This document shows positions 9,409 through 18,550 of a stretch of 64,000 nt of DNA, piece after piece. Origin of the DNA: Rhizobium sp. CCGE 510. GTDB lineage: Bacteria > Pseudomonadota > Alphaproteobacteria > Rhizobiales > Rhizobiaceae. The stretch is taken from positions 1 through 64,000 of the forward strand of contig NZ_AEYF01000039.1 in NCBI RefSeq assembly GCF_000292525.1, written 5' to 3'. The position numbers were made by a program, and so were the translations under genes. The first letter of the stretch is position 1. The number at the start of each line of letters is the position of its first letter. The notes below the pieces were generated by a model, which ran no database searches, was not told where the DNA came from, and was given only the letters and a program-made list of their open reading frames with translations.

Positions 9409-10821
9409 TTATGCTTTTGTGGAAATTATGCGCGGCGTCACGCGCATCGGAAGCCCATTCTGTGGCTGCGTCGTCAGTTTCTGCACCGGCCAAGGATTGG
9501 TCTCGTCGGTGGAATCGAAGCGATAGCGATGCATCAGGACGGCAAGCGCAATCACCGCCTCTTGAAGCGCAAAGGTTGCGCCGATGCAGACACGCGGACC
9601 GGCGCCGAAAGGCAGGAACTGGAAGCGGCCGATAGAGCCGCGATTTTCCGGCAGGAAGCGTTCCGGCATATAGGCGCGCGGCCTATCCCAGTGAAGTTCG
9701 TGGCGATGTAACGTCCAGGGCATGACGAGCACCGTGACATCGGCCTCGATCTCGACCCGCTCACCCTTGGGGCTTGTCCAGGAATCAGCCGCTATGGCGG
9801 CGCGGTTGATGGATGGTGCCGGCGGATAGAGGCGCAAAGCCTCCTCGAAGGCGGCGCGCGTCTGCGGCATCAAATCTAGCCATTCCACCGGTTCGGCGCC
9901 AGTGGCGAGCACCGCGTCGATTTCTACTTCCATTGCCTCACGGATATGCGGGCTGTTCGATACGCAATATAGCGTCCAGGCCAACGCCCGTGCTGTGGTC
10001 TCATGCCCGGCGCCGATAAACGTCAGAATATTGTCTTCAATTTCCTCCTTCGTCAGCCCGTCAGGGCCGGCCTGTTCCAGCAGCAGGGTCAGGAAATCTT
10101 CGGGCGCGGTGGCGCGATCGGCCTTCATCTTCGTCAGCCGCGTGTCCATCGTGTTGCGGACGATAGCGCGGAATTTCTCCAGCACTTTCTGACCGCCGAT
10201 GCGTGTCACACGTGGAACCCAGGACGGGGCGCGCATCAGATCCATCGGATCGACGCGGCCCATGCGATGTAGGAGATCATTGACGTCATCGGCGAAATTG
10301 CCGCTTGAGGTGACGATTTCACCGGAGAATAACGTGTCGGCGAGAATCGCGAAGGTCAGCTCGGTCATGTCGATGCTGATATCGAAAATCGCTCCCGCCT
10401 CGCCTGCGCTCTCATATTTGCCGGCATAGTCTTCAGACTGGCGCAACATCTGCCCGGCGAAGCCTTGGGCATGGCGGGGCGTGAAAACCGGCGCCACCGC
10501 CTTGCGTGATCTTTTCCAGACAGGACCTTCGGCGGTCAGAAGACCATCGCGCAGGATCGGACGCAGGACGAGCTGGCGCACATCCGACATGCGGTAATTA
10601 TTGGCATTGTCGACCAGCACATGTTTGATCAGGCCGGGATCATTGACGATCAGCGTCCGCTGGCCAAAGAAATTGGTGTGGATCCAGGGCAGCGTGTAAG
10701 ACGGCTCGCCCCAGAGTTCGAGCGGGTTGCGCAGGATGACGCGGATGATTTCCATCCGGCTCGGCGGCACGGTGCGCGGCAGCGGTGCCGGCGGGACGAA
10801 GGGGTCCGGACGCATGTCCAT
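9409..10821 (-). CDS. Cytochrome P450
   Basis: A 470-residue soluble-type cytochrome P450 with no membrane anchor. Canonical motifs: I-helix oxygen-activation sequence FIGAGHETTARAL (about 268-280), K-helix E-x-x-R in FEEALRLYPPAPS (about 330-342), and the haem loop FLPFGAGPRVCIG with the Cys ligand near 414. The motif set resembles class-I bacterial P450s related to fatty-acid or xenobiotic hydroxylases, but substrate cannot be inferred. No ferredoxin or reductase gene is adjacent, so it must use partners encoded elsewhere. It lies between a periplasmic DUF1402 gene and glcB on the same strand. Confidence 0.93.
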   Translation of the reverse strand: MDMRPDPFVPPAPLPRTVPPSRMEIIRVILRNPLELWGEPSYTLPWIHTNFFGQRTLIVNDPGLIKHVLVDNANNYRMSDVRQLVLRPILRDGLLTAEGPVWKRSRKAVAPVFTPRHAQGFAGQMLRQSEDYAGKYESAGEAGAIFDISIDMTELTFAILADTLFSGEIVTSSGNFADDVNDLLHRMGRVDPMDLMRAPSWVPRVTRIGGQKVLEKFRAIVRNTMDTRLTKMKADRATAPEDFLTLLLEQAGPDGLTKEEIEDNILTFIGAGHETTARALAWTLYCVSNSPHIREAMEVEIDAVLATGAEPVEWLDLMPQTRAAFEEALRLYPPAPSINRAAIAADSWTSPKGERVEIEADVTVLVMPWTLHRHELHWDRPRAYMPERFLPENRGSIGRFQFLPFGAGPRVCIGATFALQEAVIALAVLMHRYRFDSTDETNPWPVQKLTTQPQNGLPMRVTPRIISTKA

Positions 10822-10868
10822 CGGAAAAGCCTTTCGGGGAAAATCGACGCTTCCCGTCAGGCGTGAAG

Positions 10869-11816
10869 CTAGAGCAGGCCCTTGAGTTCGTCCAGCTTGT
10901 CGTTGATCAGCCAGCCGTAATAATTCTCCTCGGGCCAGACGGTCGCGCCGGCGGAGCGGTTTTTCGCAGCAAGGGCTGCGGCGCGCTGGCGCGAGTTGCC
11001 GACATTATAAAGCGTCGCGGTCAGGCCGGGATTGCCCGAGATGTCCATGCCGGCGATCTCCTTGTAATCGTCGATCGACCGGCGGATCGAGGCGGCGACA
11101 AAGGCGAGCGAGATATCGGGATCCATGATGGACTTGTAGACGGCGCCGGCATTCTTCTCGTTCAGCTTCGGATAACCGGAGACGCGGGCAACGAGATCGG
11201 AGAGCATCAGCGCCGTCAACGGATTGACCTGGCCGAGGCCGAAGGTCTGACCGGCATAGAAGGGCTGGAAGAAGACCGCGCTGAAGCGGTTGTCGGGGAA
11301 GCTCTTGCCCCCCACGGTCTTGCCGCGGAAATCGCTTTCCCAGACATCCTCGCGGCAGGACCACAGCGTGTAGGAATCGCTCTTGCCTTTGCACTCGGCA
11401 AATTGCGGCCGCGCCACGAAGTCGTCGACGTTTTCGCCGTCATAAGCGAAGCGGAAGCTTTCTCCGGCATAGGAGGCAGCCTTGACATAATAGGATTGCA
11501 GCCGGTCGTAAGCGTCGACATTATAGGTGTGTTCGCCAACGATCGCGCCGACGACATGGATGGGATTGATGCCGTAAGCGCTGGAAACCTTGCGGATCTT
11601 GCCCATCAGCTCGCGATCGGTGGCCAGAAGCTCGTGGACCTTCTCATACTTCAGATCGAAGCTGCTCTTGGTTCCCTTGGTGCGCCGGACGGACGCGCCC
11701 GGAATATCGGGCTGCTCGGCATGACGGTTGCCAGCCGGCACCGTCTGCATTGCGAAGGCGGGCGCCGAATTCACCAGGGCAACGGCAATCAAAAGGCTTG
11801 TCAAAAGGCGTCGCAC
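10869..11816 (-). CDS. DUF1402 family periplasmic protein, lysozyme-like motifs
   Basis: A 315-residue protein with a clear signal peptide (LLTSLLIAVALVNSAPAFA, cleavage near 22), hence exported. It matches the DUF1402 family, which has no assigned function that I know. Three spaced motifs look like those of soluble lytic transglycosylases: Glu95 in GAIVGEHTYN, GLGQVNP at 193-199, and TLYNVG at 268-273; family-1 transglycosylases have catalytic Glu, GLMQ and AYN in that order. Two cysteines (142, 154) could pair. The start is GTG at 11816 with GGGAT upstream. Enzyme activity is my inference; the long 98-residue insert between motifs I and II is unusual for lysozyme folds. Confidence 0.8.
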   Translation of the reverse strand: MRRLLTSLLIAVALVNSAPAFAMQTVPAGNRHAEQPDIPGASVRRTKGTKSSFDLKYEKVHELLATDRELMGKIRKVSSAYGINPIHVVGAIVGEHTYNVDAYDRLQSYYVKAASYAGESFRFAYDGENVDDFVARPQFAECKGKSDSYTLWSCREDVWESDFRGKTVGGKSFPDNRFSAVFFQPFYAGQTFGLGQVNPLTALMLSDLVARVSGYPKLNEKNAGAVYKSIMDPDISLAFVAASIRRSIDDYKEIAGMDISGNPGLTATLYNVGNSRQRAAALAAKNRSAGATVWPEENYYGWLINDKLDELKGLL

Positions 11817-11904
11817 GATCCGCTATCCCGTCCGGTTCCATCGTCCTGTTTGCGATGCGGCTGACTGGACCAGAATCTTGGCCGAATAAAGCCGTAGCGG
11901 AAAA

Positions 11905-11940
11905 CAAAACGGGCCTTCACTAAAAAGTAAAAGGCCCGCT
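11905..11940 (-). terminator. hslU terminator
   Basis: Inverted repeat CGGGCCTT (11910-11917) and AAGGCCCG (11931-11938) with an A/T-rich interior. On the minus strand the stem is followed by TTTTGTTTT, as expected for a Rho-independent terminator after hslU. Confidence 0.75.
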
Positions 11941-12006
11941 GTCGAGAGTGGAGTTCGTCACAATCCGGTATTCACATCGGGAAAGACCCGGACCGGTGCG
12001 CCGATA

Positions 12007-13314
12007 TCACAGAATGAAACGCGAGAGATCGGTATTCTGCGCGAGATCGCCGACATGTTCGCGCACATAGGCGGCATCGATCGTGACGGCCGTGCCGCCC
12101 CGATCCGGCGCATTGTAGGAGATCTCGTCCAGGACCCGCTCCATCACCGTCTGCAGACGGCGGGCGCCGATATTCTCGACGGAGGAGTTCAAATGCACGG
12201 CGACATCGGCAAGCGCGTCGATCGCATCGTCGGTGAATTCGAGGCTCAGGCTTTCGGTTTCCATCAACGCGCGATACTGGCGGATGAGGCTTGCTTCTGT
12301 CTCGGTCAGGATCCGGCGGAAATCCTCCTTGTTCAGCGGACGCAATTCGACACGGATCGGCAGGCGACCCTGCAGTTCCGGCAGAAGATCCGAGGGTTTG
12401 GAGACATGGAAGGCGCCGGAGGCGATGAAGAGGATATGGTCCGTCTTCACCGGCCCATATTTGGTCGAGACCGTGGTGCCTTCGACGAGCGGCAAGAGGT
12501 CGCGCTGCACGCCTTCGCGCGAAACGCCGGCGCCCATGCCGCCGTCGCGGGCGGCGATCTTGTCGATTTCGTCGAGAAAGACGATACCGTCATTCTCGGT
12601 GGAGCGAACGGCCTCGCGCTGGATCACCTCATTGTCGATCAGCTTGTCGGATTCATCGCGGATCAGGTCGCTATAGGAAGCCTTGACCGTCGTGCGGACC
12701 TTCTTGGTGCGTCCGCCCATTGCCTTGCCGAACATTTCCGACAGGTTGAGCACGCCGATATTGGCGCCCGGCATGCCGGGTATTTCGAAGCCACCCATGC
12801 CGGAACCGGCATCGGCCACCTCAATGTCGATTTCCTTGTCGTCGAGTTCGCCGTCCCTCAGCTTCTTGCGGAAGTTTTCGCGGGTGGCGGGCGACGCGGT
12901 GGTGCCGACCAGCGCATCGAGAACTCGCTCCTCGGCGCTGACATGAGCCTTGGCCTGGACCTCAGTCCGTTTCTTCTCACGCACCAGGCCGATGCCGACC
13001 TCGACCAGATCGCGGATGATCTGCTCGACATCGCGGCCGACATAGCCGACTTCGGTGAATTTGGTCGCTTCCACCTTGATGAAAGGCGCGCCGGCGAGTT
13101 TTGCCAGGCGGCGGGAGATCTCGGTCTTGCCGACGCCGGTCGGGCCGATCATCAAAATGTTCTTCGGCATGACTTCGTCGCGCAAGCTCGGGTCGAGCTG
13201 CTGACGACGCCAGCGGTTGCGCAGAGCAATCGCGACGGCACGTTTGGCATCATGCTGGCCGATAATGTAGCGGTCGAGTTCGGAAACGATCTCGCGGGGG
13301 GAAAAAGTCGTCAT
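12007..13314 (-). CDS. hslU: HslU ATPase subunit of the HslUV protease
   Basis: AAA+ unfoldase that feeds substrates into the HslV peptidase; cytosolic, heat-shock class. It has 435 residues, normal for HslU. Walker A is GPTGVGKT at 57-64, the pore loop G-Y-V-G lies in [12 protein letters not shown] (about 88-99), Walker B is [11 protein letters not shown] near 245, and the C-terminus ends DLSRFIL, the tail that docks into HslV. The intermediate (I) domain spans about 110-240. It is downstream of hslV on the same strand with a 91-nt spacer (13315-13405). Confidence 0.97.
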   Translation of the reverse strand: MTTFSPREIVSELDRYIIGQHDAKRAVAIALRNRWRRQQLDPSLRDEVMPKNILMIGPTGVGKTEISRRLAKLAGAPFIKVEATKFTEVGYVGRDVEQIIRDLVEVGIGLVREKKRTEVQAKAHVSAEERVLDALVGTTASPATRENFRKKLRDGELDDKEIDIEVADAGSGMGGFEIPGMPGANIGVLNLSEMFGKAMGGRTKKVRTTVKASYSDLIRDESDKLIDNEVIQREAVRSTENDGIVFLDEIDKIAARDGGMGAGVSREGVQRDLLPLVEGTTVSTKYGPVKTDHILFIASGAFHVSKPSDLLPELQGRLPIRVELRPLNKEDFRRILTETEASLIRQYRALMETESLSLEFTDDAIDALADVAVHLNSSVENIGARRLQTVMERVLDEISYNAPDRGGTAVTIDAAYVREHVGDLAQNTDLSRFIL

Positions 13315-13405
13315 TGCGTGTCATTCTCCTGGCGGTCCGGAACCATCAGCGCCCGGCCGCAATTCGTCTTTGTTCGCCGCCGCGGCGGCTGGAAGGCCCC
13401 GAGGT

Positions 13406-13933
13406 TCAGCCTTCGACATCCAGCGATTCCACCACGATATTATGGTTGGTGTAGACGCAGATGTCGGCGGCGATATCGAGAGCGCGGCGGGCGATCTCTT
13501 CGGCCGATTTGTCGGTATCCATCAGTGCGCGGGCGGCGGCGAGCGCAAAATTGCCGCCAGAGCCGATCGCCGTCGTGCCATGCTCAGGCTCGAGCACATC
13601 GCCATTGCCGGTGATCGCCAGCGTGATCGACTTGTCGGCGACGAGCATCATGGCTTCGAGATTACGCAGGTATTTGTCGGTGCGCCAGTCCTTGGCGAGC
13701 TCGACGGCGGCGCGCATCAGCTGACCTGGATATTGCTCCAGCTTCTTTTCCAGCCTTTCGAGCAGGGTAAAGGCATCGGCAGTGGCGCCGGCGAAACCGG
13801 CGATGACTTCGCCCTTGCCGATACGGCGCACCTTGCGGGCATTGCCCTTCATGACGGTCTGGCCGAGGCTCACCTGGCCGTCGCCGGCCATCACCACCTT
13901 ACCGCCTTTTCGAACTGTAATGATTGTTGTCAT
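13406..13933 (-). CDS. hslV: HslV peptidase subunit of the HslUV protease
   Basis: Threonine peptidase of the HslUV complex. The start must be the ATG at 13933: it yields M-T-T-I-I-T-V-R, so removal of Met exposes the catalytic N-terminal Thr. The TTG one codon upstream would add a residue and block this. The protein is 175 residues, one shorter than E. coli HslV. Also conserved are the [10 protein letters not shown] block (Asp and Gly around the active site), [17 protein letters not shown] and [14 protein letters not shown]. Divergent from hisB across a 176-nt spacer that must hold both promoters. Confidence 0.97.
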   Translation of the reverse strand: MTTIITVRKGGKVVMAGDGQVSLGQTVMKGNARKVRRIGKGEVIAGFAGATADAFTLLERLEKKLEQYPGQLMRAAVELAKDWRTDKYLRNLEAMMLVADKSITLAITGNGDVLEPEHGTTAIGSGGNFALAAARALMDTDKSAEEIARRALDIAADICVYTNHNIVVESLDVEG

Positions 13934-14109
13934 CAAACACCTGTCTGCCCACGACGCGGGCGTTTACGCGAGACCACATATTGGCCCTGTTGAACCCTAT
14001 GTAAGTGGGCCGGCGCCGTTTGCAAATGGGCCGGCTTTTCTCCTGCCCGGCTTCTGGATATTTGCCGATGCGCCTGATAAGGAACGGCCTTATTCCGATG
14101 GAGGGCCAT

Positions 14110-14718
14110 ATGGCCGAGACTGCAGCAAGCCGTACGGGCAGCGTTTCCCGCAAGACCAACGAAACGTCGATTTCCGTCTCCGTCAATCTCGACGGCACCG
14201 GAAAATCGAAGATTTCGACCGGCGTCGGCTTCTTCGACCATATGCTCGACCAGCTTTCGCGGCATTCCCTCATCGATATGGAGATCGAGGCCAAGGGCGA
14301 TCTGCATATCGACGACCACCACACGGTCGAGGATACCGGCATCGCCATCGGCCAGGCGATCTCCAAGGCGCTCGGCGAGCGGCGCGGCATCACGCGCTAC
14401 GCTTCGATCGACCTTGCCATGGACGAGACGATGACCAAGGCCGCCGTCGATCTTTCCGGCCGGCCGTTCCTCGTTTGGAACGTCGCCTTCAGCGCGCCGA
14501 AGATTGGCACGTTCGACACCGAACTCGTTCGCGAATTCTTCCAGGCGCTCGCCCAGAACGCCGGCATCACCTTGCATATTCTCAATCACTATGGCGCCAA
14601 CAACCACCATATTGCCGAGACATGCTTCAAGGCCGTCGCCCGCGCATTGCGCACGGCGACAGAGATCGATCCGAGACAGACGGGCCGTGTTCCCTCGACC
14701 AAGGGCACGCTCGTCTGA
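14110..14718 (+). CDS. hisB: Imidazoleglycerol-phosphate dehydratase
   Basis: Dehydrates imidazole-glycerol phosphate to imidazole-acetol phosphate in histidine synthesis. I place the start at the ATG of 14110, with GGAGGG six bases upstream, giving 202 residues, the usual length of monofunctional HisB. Upstream in-frame ATGs would add an unrelated tail. The two Mn-binding repeats are visible: [15 protein letters not shown] with [10 protein letters not shown], and later [17 protein letters not shown]. There is no N-terminal phosphatase domain as in enteric HisB. First gene of the his cluster. Confidence 0.97.
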   Translation: MAETAASRTGSVSRKTNETSISVSVNLDGTGKSKISTGVGFFDHMLDQLSRHSLIDMEIEAKGDLHIDDHHTVEDTGIAIGQAISKALGERRGITRYASIDLAMDETMTKAAVDLSGRPFLVWNVAFSAPKIGTFDTELVREFFQALAQNAGITLHILNHYGANNHHIAETCFKAVARALRTATEIDPRQTGRVPSTKGTLV

Positions 14719-14739
14719 GCCCTTCCAGGGAGCGGCGAC

Positions 14740-15225
14740 ATGACATCAAGCTATATTTTCCTGACACCACCCGGCAGCACCAGCGCCGCGGTCAACGAGA
14801 CGCGAACCATCCGCGACGGCTTCACGCTGCTCGGCTTCCTCTTCCCATGGCTGTGGCTGCTGGCCCATCGGCTTTGGCTGCCTGCGGCCGCGGCCTTTCT
14901 GCTGCAGGGCCTCGGTGGAGCGCTGATGGAAGAGCCGGGTCTCGGGCTGGCGGGAGCGGCCATCATGCTGGGCGTGAATGTAGTGGTCGGCCTCGAGGGC
15001 CAGAATTTGCGCATCCGCACGCTGGCCGCCAAAGGCTGGAACGAAGACGCGCTGATCGCAGCCGATACGATCGGCATTGCCGAGCAGGTCTATTTTTCGG
15101 ACAGGCCGGCGACCGCGAATAGCGATGATGCAGTGACACCGGACTGGGACAACAGGACCCGGCCGAACCGCCCGCCTGGTCAAGCCACATCGCTTGGTCT
15201 CTTTGGTTTTGATGGAGGACGCTGA
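14740..15225 (+). CDS. DUF2628 membrane protein
   Basis: A 161-residue protein of the DUF2628 family, preceded by a good site (CAGGGAGCGGCGAC). Residues about 28-84 form two to three hydrophobic helices beginning [20 protein letters not shown] and ending [13 protein letters not shown]; the C-terminal 60 residues are hydrophilic and end in a Gly/Phe-rich tail. It sits between hisB and hisH with only 21- and 2-nt gaps, so it is almost surely cotranscribed with histidine genes, although nothing in the sequence suggests an enzymatic role there. Function unknown. Confidence 0.85.
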   Translation: MTSSYIFLTPPGSTSAAVNETRTIRDGFTLLGFLFPWLWLLAHRLWLPAAAAFLLQGLGGALMEEPGLGLAGAAIMLGVNVVVGLEGQNLRIRTLAAKGWNEDALIAADTIGIAEQVYFSDRPATANSDDAVTPDWDNRTRPNRPPGQATSLGLFGFDGGR

Positions 15226-15227
15226 CG

Positions 15228-15878
15228 ATGCGCGTCGCGATTATCGACTACGGCTCCGGTAACCTTCGCTCGGCGACCAAGGCTTTCGAGCGGGCCGCGC
15301 GCGAGGCAGGCATCGATGCGCATATCGATCTCACCGACAGGGCAGAGGATGTTGCCGCGGCCGATCGTATCGTGCTTCCCGGTGTCGGCGCCTATGCCGA
15401 TTGCCGGCGCGGCCTCGATGCCGTGCCCGGAATGGCCGAGGTGTTGATCGAGGCCGTCGAGAAGAAAGCGCGGCCGTTCCTCGGCATCTGCGTCGGCATG
15501 CAGCTGATGTCCTCGCGCGGCCTCGAGAAGACCGTGACGCACGGCTTTAACTGGATTGCCGGCGACGTCGTCGGGATGACGCCTGATGATCCTCAACTGA
15601 AGATCCCGCAGATCGGCTGGAACACGCTCGACCTGAAGCGCGACCATCCACTCTTTGATGGTATCGCGACCGGCCCGGAGGGACTGCATGCCTATTTCGT
15701 GCACTCTTACCAGCTTGCCGCCGAAAACGACGACGACGTCATCGCGACCGTTGACTACGGTGGTGCGATGACCGCCGTCGTCGGGCGCGACAACATGGTT
15801 GGCGCCCAGTTTCACCCGGAAAAGAGCCAGAAGCTCGGGCTGGCGCTGATCACCAATTTCCTGCGCTGGAATCCGTGA
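15228..15878 (+). CDS. hisH: Imidazole glycerol phosphate synthase, glutaminase subunit
   Basis: Class-I glutamine amidotransferase that supplies ammonia to HisF. The 216-residue protein has the oxyanion region GSGNLRS at the N-terminus, the nucleophile elbow GICVGMQL (Cys near 87) and the His/Glu pair in [10 protein letters not shown] (about 194-203). The start ATG at 15228 has GGAGGACG nine bases upstream. Its partner hisF lies 1.5 kb downstream in the same direction. Confidence 0.97.
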   Translation: MRVAIIDYGSGNLRSATKAFERAAREAGIDAHIDLTDRAEDVAAADRIVLPGVGAYADCRRGLDAVPGMAEVLIEAVEKKARPFLGICVGMQLMSSRGLEKTVTHGFNWIAGDVVGMTPDDPQLKIPQIGWNTLDLKRDHPLFDGIATGPEGLHAYFVHSYQLAAENDDDVIATVDYGGAMTAVVGRDNMVGAQFHPEKSQKLGLALITNFLRWNP

Positions 15879-15930
15879 TACCGCCGCCTTATTTCCCCTT
15901 TAAGGAAACGGCGGAACAGGAGTGCGTTCG

Positions 15931-16113
15931 ATGCCGGCGTCGCGGAAATCAGGCAAGGTGATCTACACGTTGCGGCCTTGCAGAGAGGGCCTGCCTGCCT
16001 TTTCTGATATCAAGCTTCCCTGCGGCACGATCATTCGCCGTGTCGATGAGGCCCTCCACAGGAAGGCGCTTTCCAATGCGACCAAGGCGTTGAAAGAAAG
16101 GCTGGACCGATGA
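15931..16113 (+). CDS. Small hypothetical protein in the his operon
   Basis: A 60-residue basic protein (predicted from the ATG at 15931, with GGAACAGGAG just upstream; a GTG at 15922 is an alternative). The sequence starts MPASRKSGKVIYTLRPCREG and ends in a helical K/R/E-rich segment. I do not recognise a family. Its stop overlaps the start of the next unknown gene by 4 nt (ATGA), and it lies 52 nt after hisH, so it appears to be a real member of the operon. Confidence 0.55.
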   Translation: MPASRKSGKVIYTLRPCREGLPAFSDIKLPCGTIIRRVDEALHRKALSNATKALKERLDR

Positions 16114-16667
16114 CCCACGAATTCTTGGCCGGCAACGAGAATTCGCAGCTCCGCGCCAACGGGATCAACGCCGGCGACATCGCAGAAGCCGTGCTGGAAT
16201 TCTATATCGAAGGCGAGGACGATCTGATCGGCCTGCTTGCCTACGCCCTCTACGAGCGACAGAAGCGTGATTTCGTTGTCAGCCATCGCAAGCGCAACGC
16301 CGGCCGTTCGCCCAATGAGGCCGAGCTGGCCGCCGTCACCAGCAACTATCTCTCGACCGACTTGCGCAACACGCTGCGTGACCGCGCCTCGCAGATCCTT
16401 TCGAGCTATGCCGAAACCTATGTGGAGGCAATGGAACCGGAGATCCGGCTGGCCGCCGTCAACAACGATGCGCTGCGAAAGGTGCGTGACATCGAAAAAT
16501 CGATGAAGCGGCGCCTCGGCTTCTGGCGGCAGGTCCGGGCCGGCCTTACCATTGCTCTGCTGCTGCTTCTGCTTTTCGGCGCGGCCACCTTTGCCGCTGT
16601 CTTTTTCCACTCGGATATCGTAGATGCGTGGAATGCGCTGATGGTACCGACCACTCTACGGACGTAA
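16110..16667 (+). CDS. Hypothetical tail-anchored membrane protein in the his operon
   Basis: A 185-residue protein with a largely helical, charged cytosolic part (residues 1-140) and one hydrophobic helix near the C-terminus (about 145-168, GLTIALLLLLLFGAATFAAV). Residues 20-45 (AGDIAEAVLEFYIEGEDDLIGLLAYALYERQK) look like a conserved helical motif; I recognise no assigned function. It overlaps the 60-residue gene by 4 nt and ends 6 nt before hisA, so it is translated with histidine genes. Confidence 0.75.
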   Translation: MTHEFLAGNENSQLRANGINAGDIAEAVLEFYIEGEDDLIGLLAYALYERQKRDFVVSHRKRNAGRSPNEAELAAVTSNYLSTDLRNTLRDRASQILSSYAETYVEAMEPEIRLAAVNNDALRKVRDIEKSMKRRLGFWRQVRAGLTIALLLLLLFGAATFAAVFFHSDIVDAWNALMVPTTLRT

Positions 16668-16673
16668 GACGAC

Positions 16674-17420
16674 ATGATCCTTTTTCCCGCGATCGACCTG
16701 AAGGGCGGCCAATGCGTCCGCCTAAAACTCGGCGACATGCAGCAGGCGACGGTCTACAACACCGATCCGGCCGCCCAGGCGAAATCCTTCGAAGACCAGG
16801 GTTTCGAATGGCTGCATGTGGTCGATCTCGACGGCGCCTTTGCGGGACATTCGGCTAATGGCGATGCTGTCGAGGCGATCCTGAAGGCAACGAAAAATCC
16901 GGTGCAGCTCGGCGGCGGCATCCGCACCCTCGATCATATCGAAGCCTGGCTGTCGCGCGGGCTGCGGCGCGTCATTCTCGGCACCGTCGCCGTCAGAAAT
17001 CCCGATCTGGTCATCGAGGCCTGCCGGAAGTTCCCGGGCCATGTCGCCGTCGGCATCGACGCCAAGGGCGGCAAGGTCGCCGTCGAGGGCTGGGCGGAGG
17101 CCTCCGAACTGGGCATCATCGAGCTCGCCAGGAAATTCGAAGGCGCCGGCGTCGCCGCGATCATCTACACCGATATCGACCGGGACGGCATCCTTGCCGG
17201 CATCAACTGGGCCTCGACGCTGGAACTTGCCGACGCCGTCTCCATTCCTGTCATCGCCTCCGGCGGCCTCGCCTCTCTCGACGATGTCAAACGCATGTTG
17301 GAGCCCGATGCGCAGAAGCTGGAAGGGGCGATTTCCGGGCGTGCGCTTTATGATGGTCGTATCGATCCCAGGCAAGCACTGGCGCTGATCCAGGCGAACA
17401 GGGCAAAGGAGACCGCGTAA
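16674..17420 (+). CDS. hisA: ProFAR isomerase HisA
   Basis: TIM-barrel isomerase that opens the ribose of phosphoribosyl-formimino-AICAR phosphate, fourth step of histidine synthesis. The 248-residue protein has the N-terminal catalytic Asp in [14 protein letters not shown] (Asp8), phosphate-binding GGGIRT near 80, the second catalytic Asp in [13 protein letters not shown] (near 130 and just after) and GGLAS near 200. It abuts hisF with no spacer, and an AAGGAG inside its last codons serves the hisF start. Confidence 0.97.
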   Translation: MILFPAIDLKGGQCVRLKLGDMQQATVYNTDPAAQAKSFEDQGFEWLHVVDLDGAFAGHSANGDAVEAILKATKNPVQLGGGIRTLDHIEAWLSRGLRRVILGTVAVRNPDLVIEACRKFPGHVAVGIDAKGGKVAVEGWAEASELGIIELARKFEGAGVAAIIYTDIDRDGILAGINWASTLELADAVSIPVIASGGLASLDDVKRMLEPDAQKLEGAISGRALYDGRIDPRQALALIQANRAKETA

Positions 17421-18209
17421 ATGACCCTTAAAGCCCGTGTCATTCCCTGCCTCGACGTCAAGGACGGCCGCGTCGTCAAGGGCGTCAACTTTCTCAATCT
17501 CGTCGATGCCGGCGATCCCGTCGAAGCGGCGAAGGCCTATGATGCGGCCGGCGCCGACGAACTTTGCTTTCTCGACATCACTGCCTCCTCGGACAATCGC
17601 GAGACGATCTTTGACGTCGTGTCGCGCACGGCCGACCAATGCTTCATGCCGCTGACGGTCGGCGGCGGGGTGCGCACCATCGCCGATATCCGCAAGCTGT
17701 TGCTGTGCGGCGCCGACAAGGTCTCTATCAATTCGGCAGCGGTCAGCAATCCCGACTTCGTCGCCGAAGCCGCCGACAAGTTCGGCGACCAATGCATCGT
17801 CGTCTCGATCGACGCCAAGCGCCGGCGGACGCAGATGGTCGGTGGCGACAATCTCAGCGCCTGGGAAATCTACACGCATGGCGGCCGCAACGCGACCGGC
17901 CTCGATGCCGTCGAATTCGCCCAAAAGATGGTAGAGCGCGGCGCCGGCGAGCTGCTGGTCACTTCGATGGACCGCGACGGCACCAAGGTCGGCTATGACC
18001 TGGAACTGACGCGGGCGATCGCCGATGCCGTGCGTGTGCCGGTCATCGCGTCGGGCGGCGTCGGCGACCTCGACGATCTCGTCGCCGGCGTCAAGGAGGG
18101 CCATGCCAATGCGGTGCTCGCCGCCTCGATCTTCCACTTCGGCACCTATACCGTCGGCGAGGCGAAGCACTATATGTCGAAGTGCGGCATCGACATGCGT
18201 CTCGACTGA
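17421..18209 (+). CDS. hisF: Imidazole glycerol phosphate synthase, cyclase subunit
   Basis: Cyclises the HisH-delivered ammonia with PRFAR to imidazole-glycerol phosphate and AICAR. The 262-residue TIM barrel has catalytic Asp in [16 protein letters not shown] (Asp12), the GGGVRT phosphate loop near 82, the second catalytic Asp in [13 protein letters not shown] (near 135) and [11 protein letters not shown] near 205. The start directly follows the hisA stop. All residues expected for activity are in place. Confidence 0.98.
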   Translation: MTLKARVIPCLDVKDGRVVKGVNFLNLVDAGDPVEAAKAYDAAGADELCFLDITASSDNRETIFDVVSRTADQCFMPLTVGGGVRTIADIRKLLLCGADKVSINSAAVSNPDFVAEAADKFGDQCIVVSIDAKRRRTQMVGGDNLSAWEIYTHGGRNATGLDAVEFAQKMVERGAGELLVTSMDRDGTKVGYDLELTRAIADAVRVPVIASGGVGDLDDLVAGVKEGHANAVLAASIFHFGTYTVGEAKHYMSKCGIDMRLD

Positions 18210-18226
18210 ACCTTGAAAGCGGACAT

Positions 18227-18550
18227 ATGAGCGGATTTTCTCTTTCCGATCTCGAAAGCATCGTCGCAGAGCGGTCGAACGCCTCACCGGAGCAATCCTG
18301 GACAGCGAAGCTGGTGGCCGCCGGCCAGCCGAAAGCGGCAAAGAAGCTCGGCGAAGAGGCGATCGAGGCCGTGATGGCGGCGGTGACCGGCGATCGCGAC
18401 AACCTGACCTATGAAGCCGCCGATGTGCTCTATCACCTTTTGGTCGTATTGAAGATTGCTGAAATACCGTTAGAGAATGTCATGGCCGAACTCGAGCGCA
18501 GAACCGCGCAGTCCGGCCTCAAGGAAAAGGCCGGCCGGCAGAGTTCATGA
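18227..18550 (+). CDS. hisE: Phosphoribosyl-ATP pyrophosphatase
   Basis: Hydrolyses PR-ATP to PR-AMP, second step of histidine synthesis. From the ATG at 18227 it has 107 residues, standard for stand-alone HisE. The MazG-like metal site is seen as [18 protein letters not shown] (E-E-x-x-E) with [12 protein letters not shown] about 20 residues later. An open frame reaches back 15 codons into hisF, but those codons overlap hisF. HisI (cyclohydrolase), HisG and HisD are not in the window. The stop overlaps the coaA start by 4 nt. Confidence 0.96.
   Translation: MSGFSLSDLESIVAERSNASPEQSWTAKLVAAGQPKAAKKLGEEAIEAVMAAVTGDRDNLTYEAADVLYHLLVVLKIAEIPLENVMAELERRTAQSGLKEKAGRQSS

Noticed and set aside
13782-15122. 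A 446-codon plus-strand frame across hslV, hisB and the DUF2628 gene
   Set aside because: It overlaps three well-supported genes in other frames and yields an Arg-rich sequence with no motifs.
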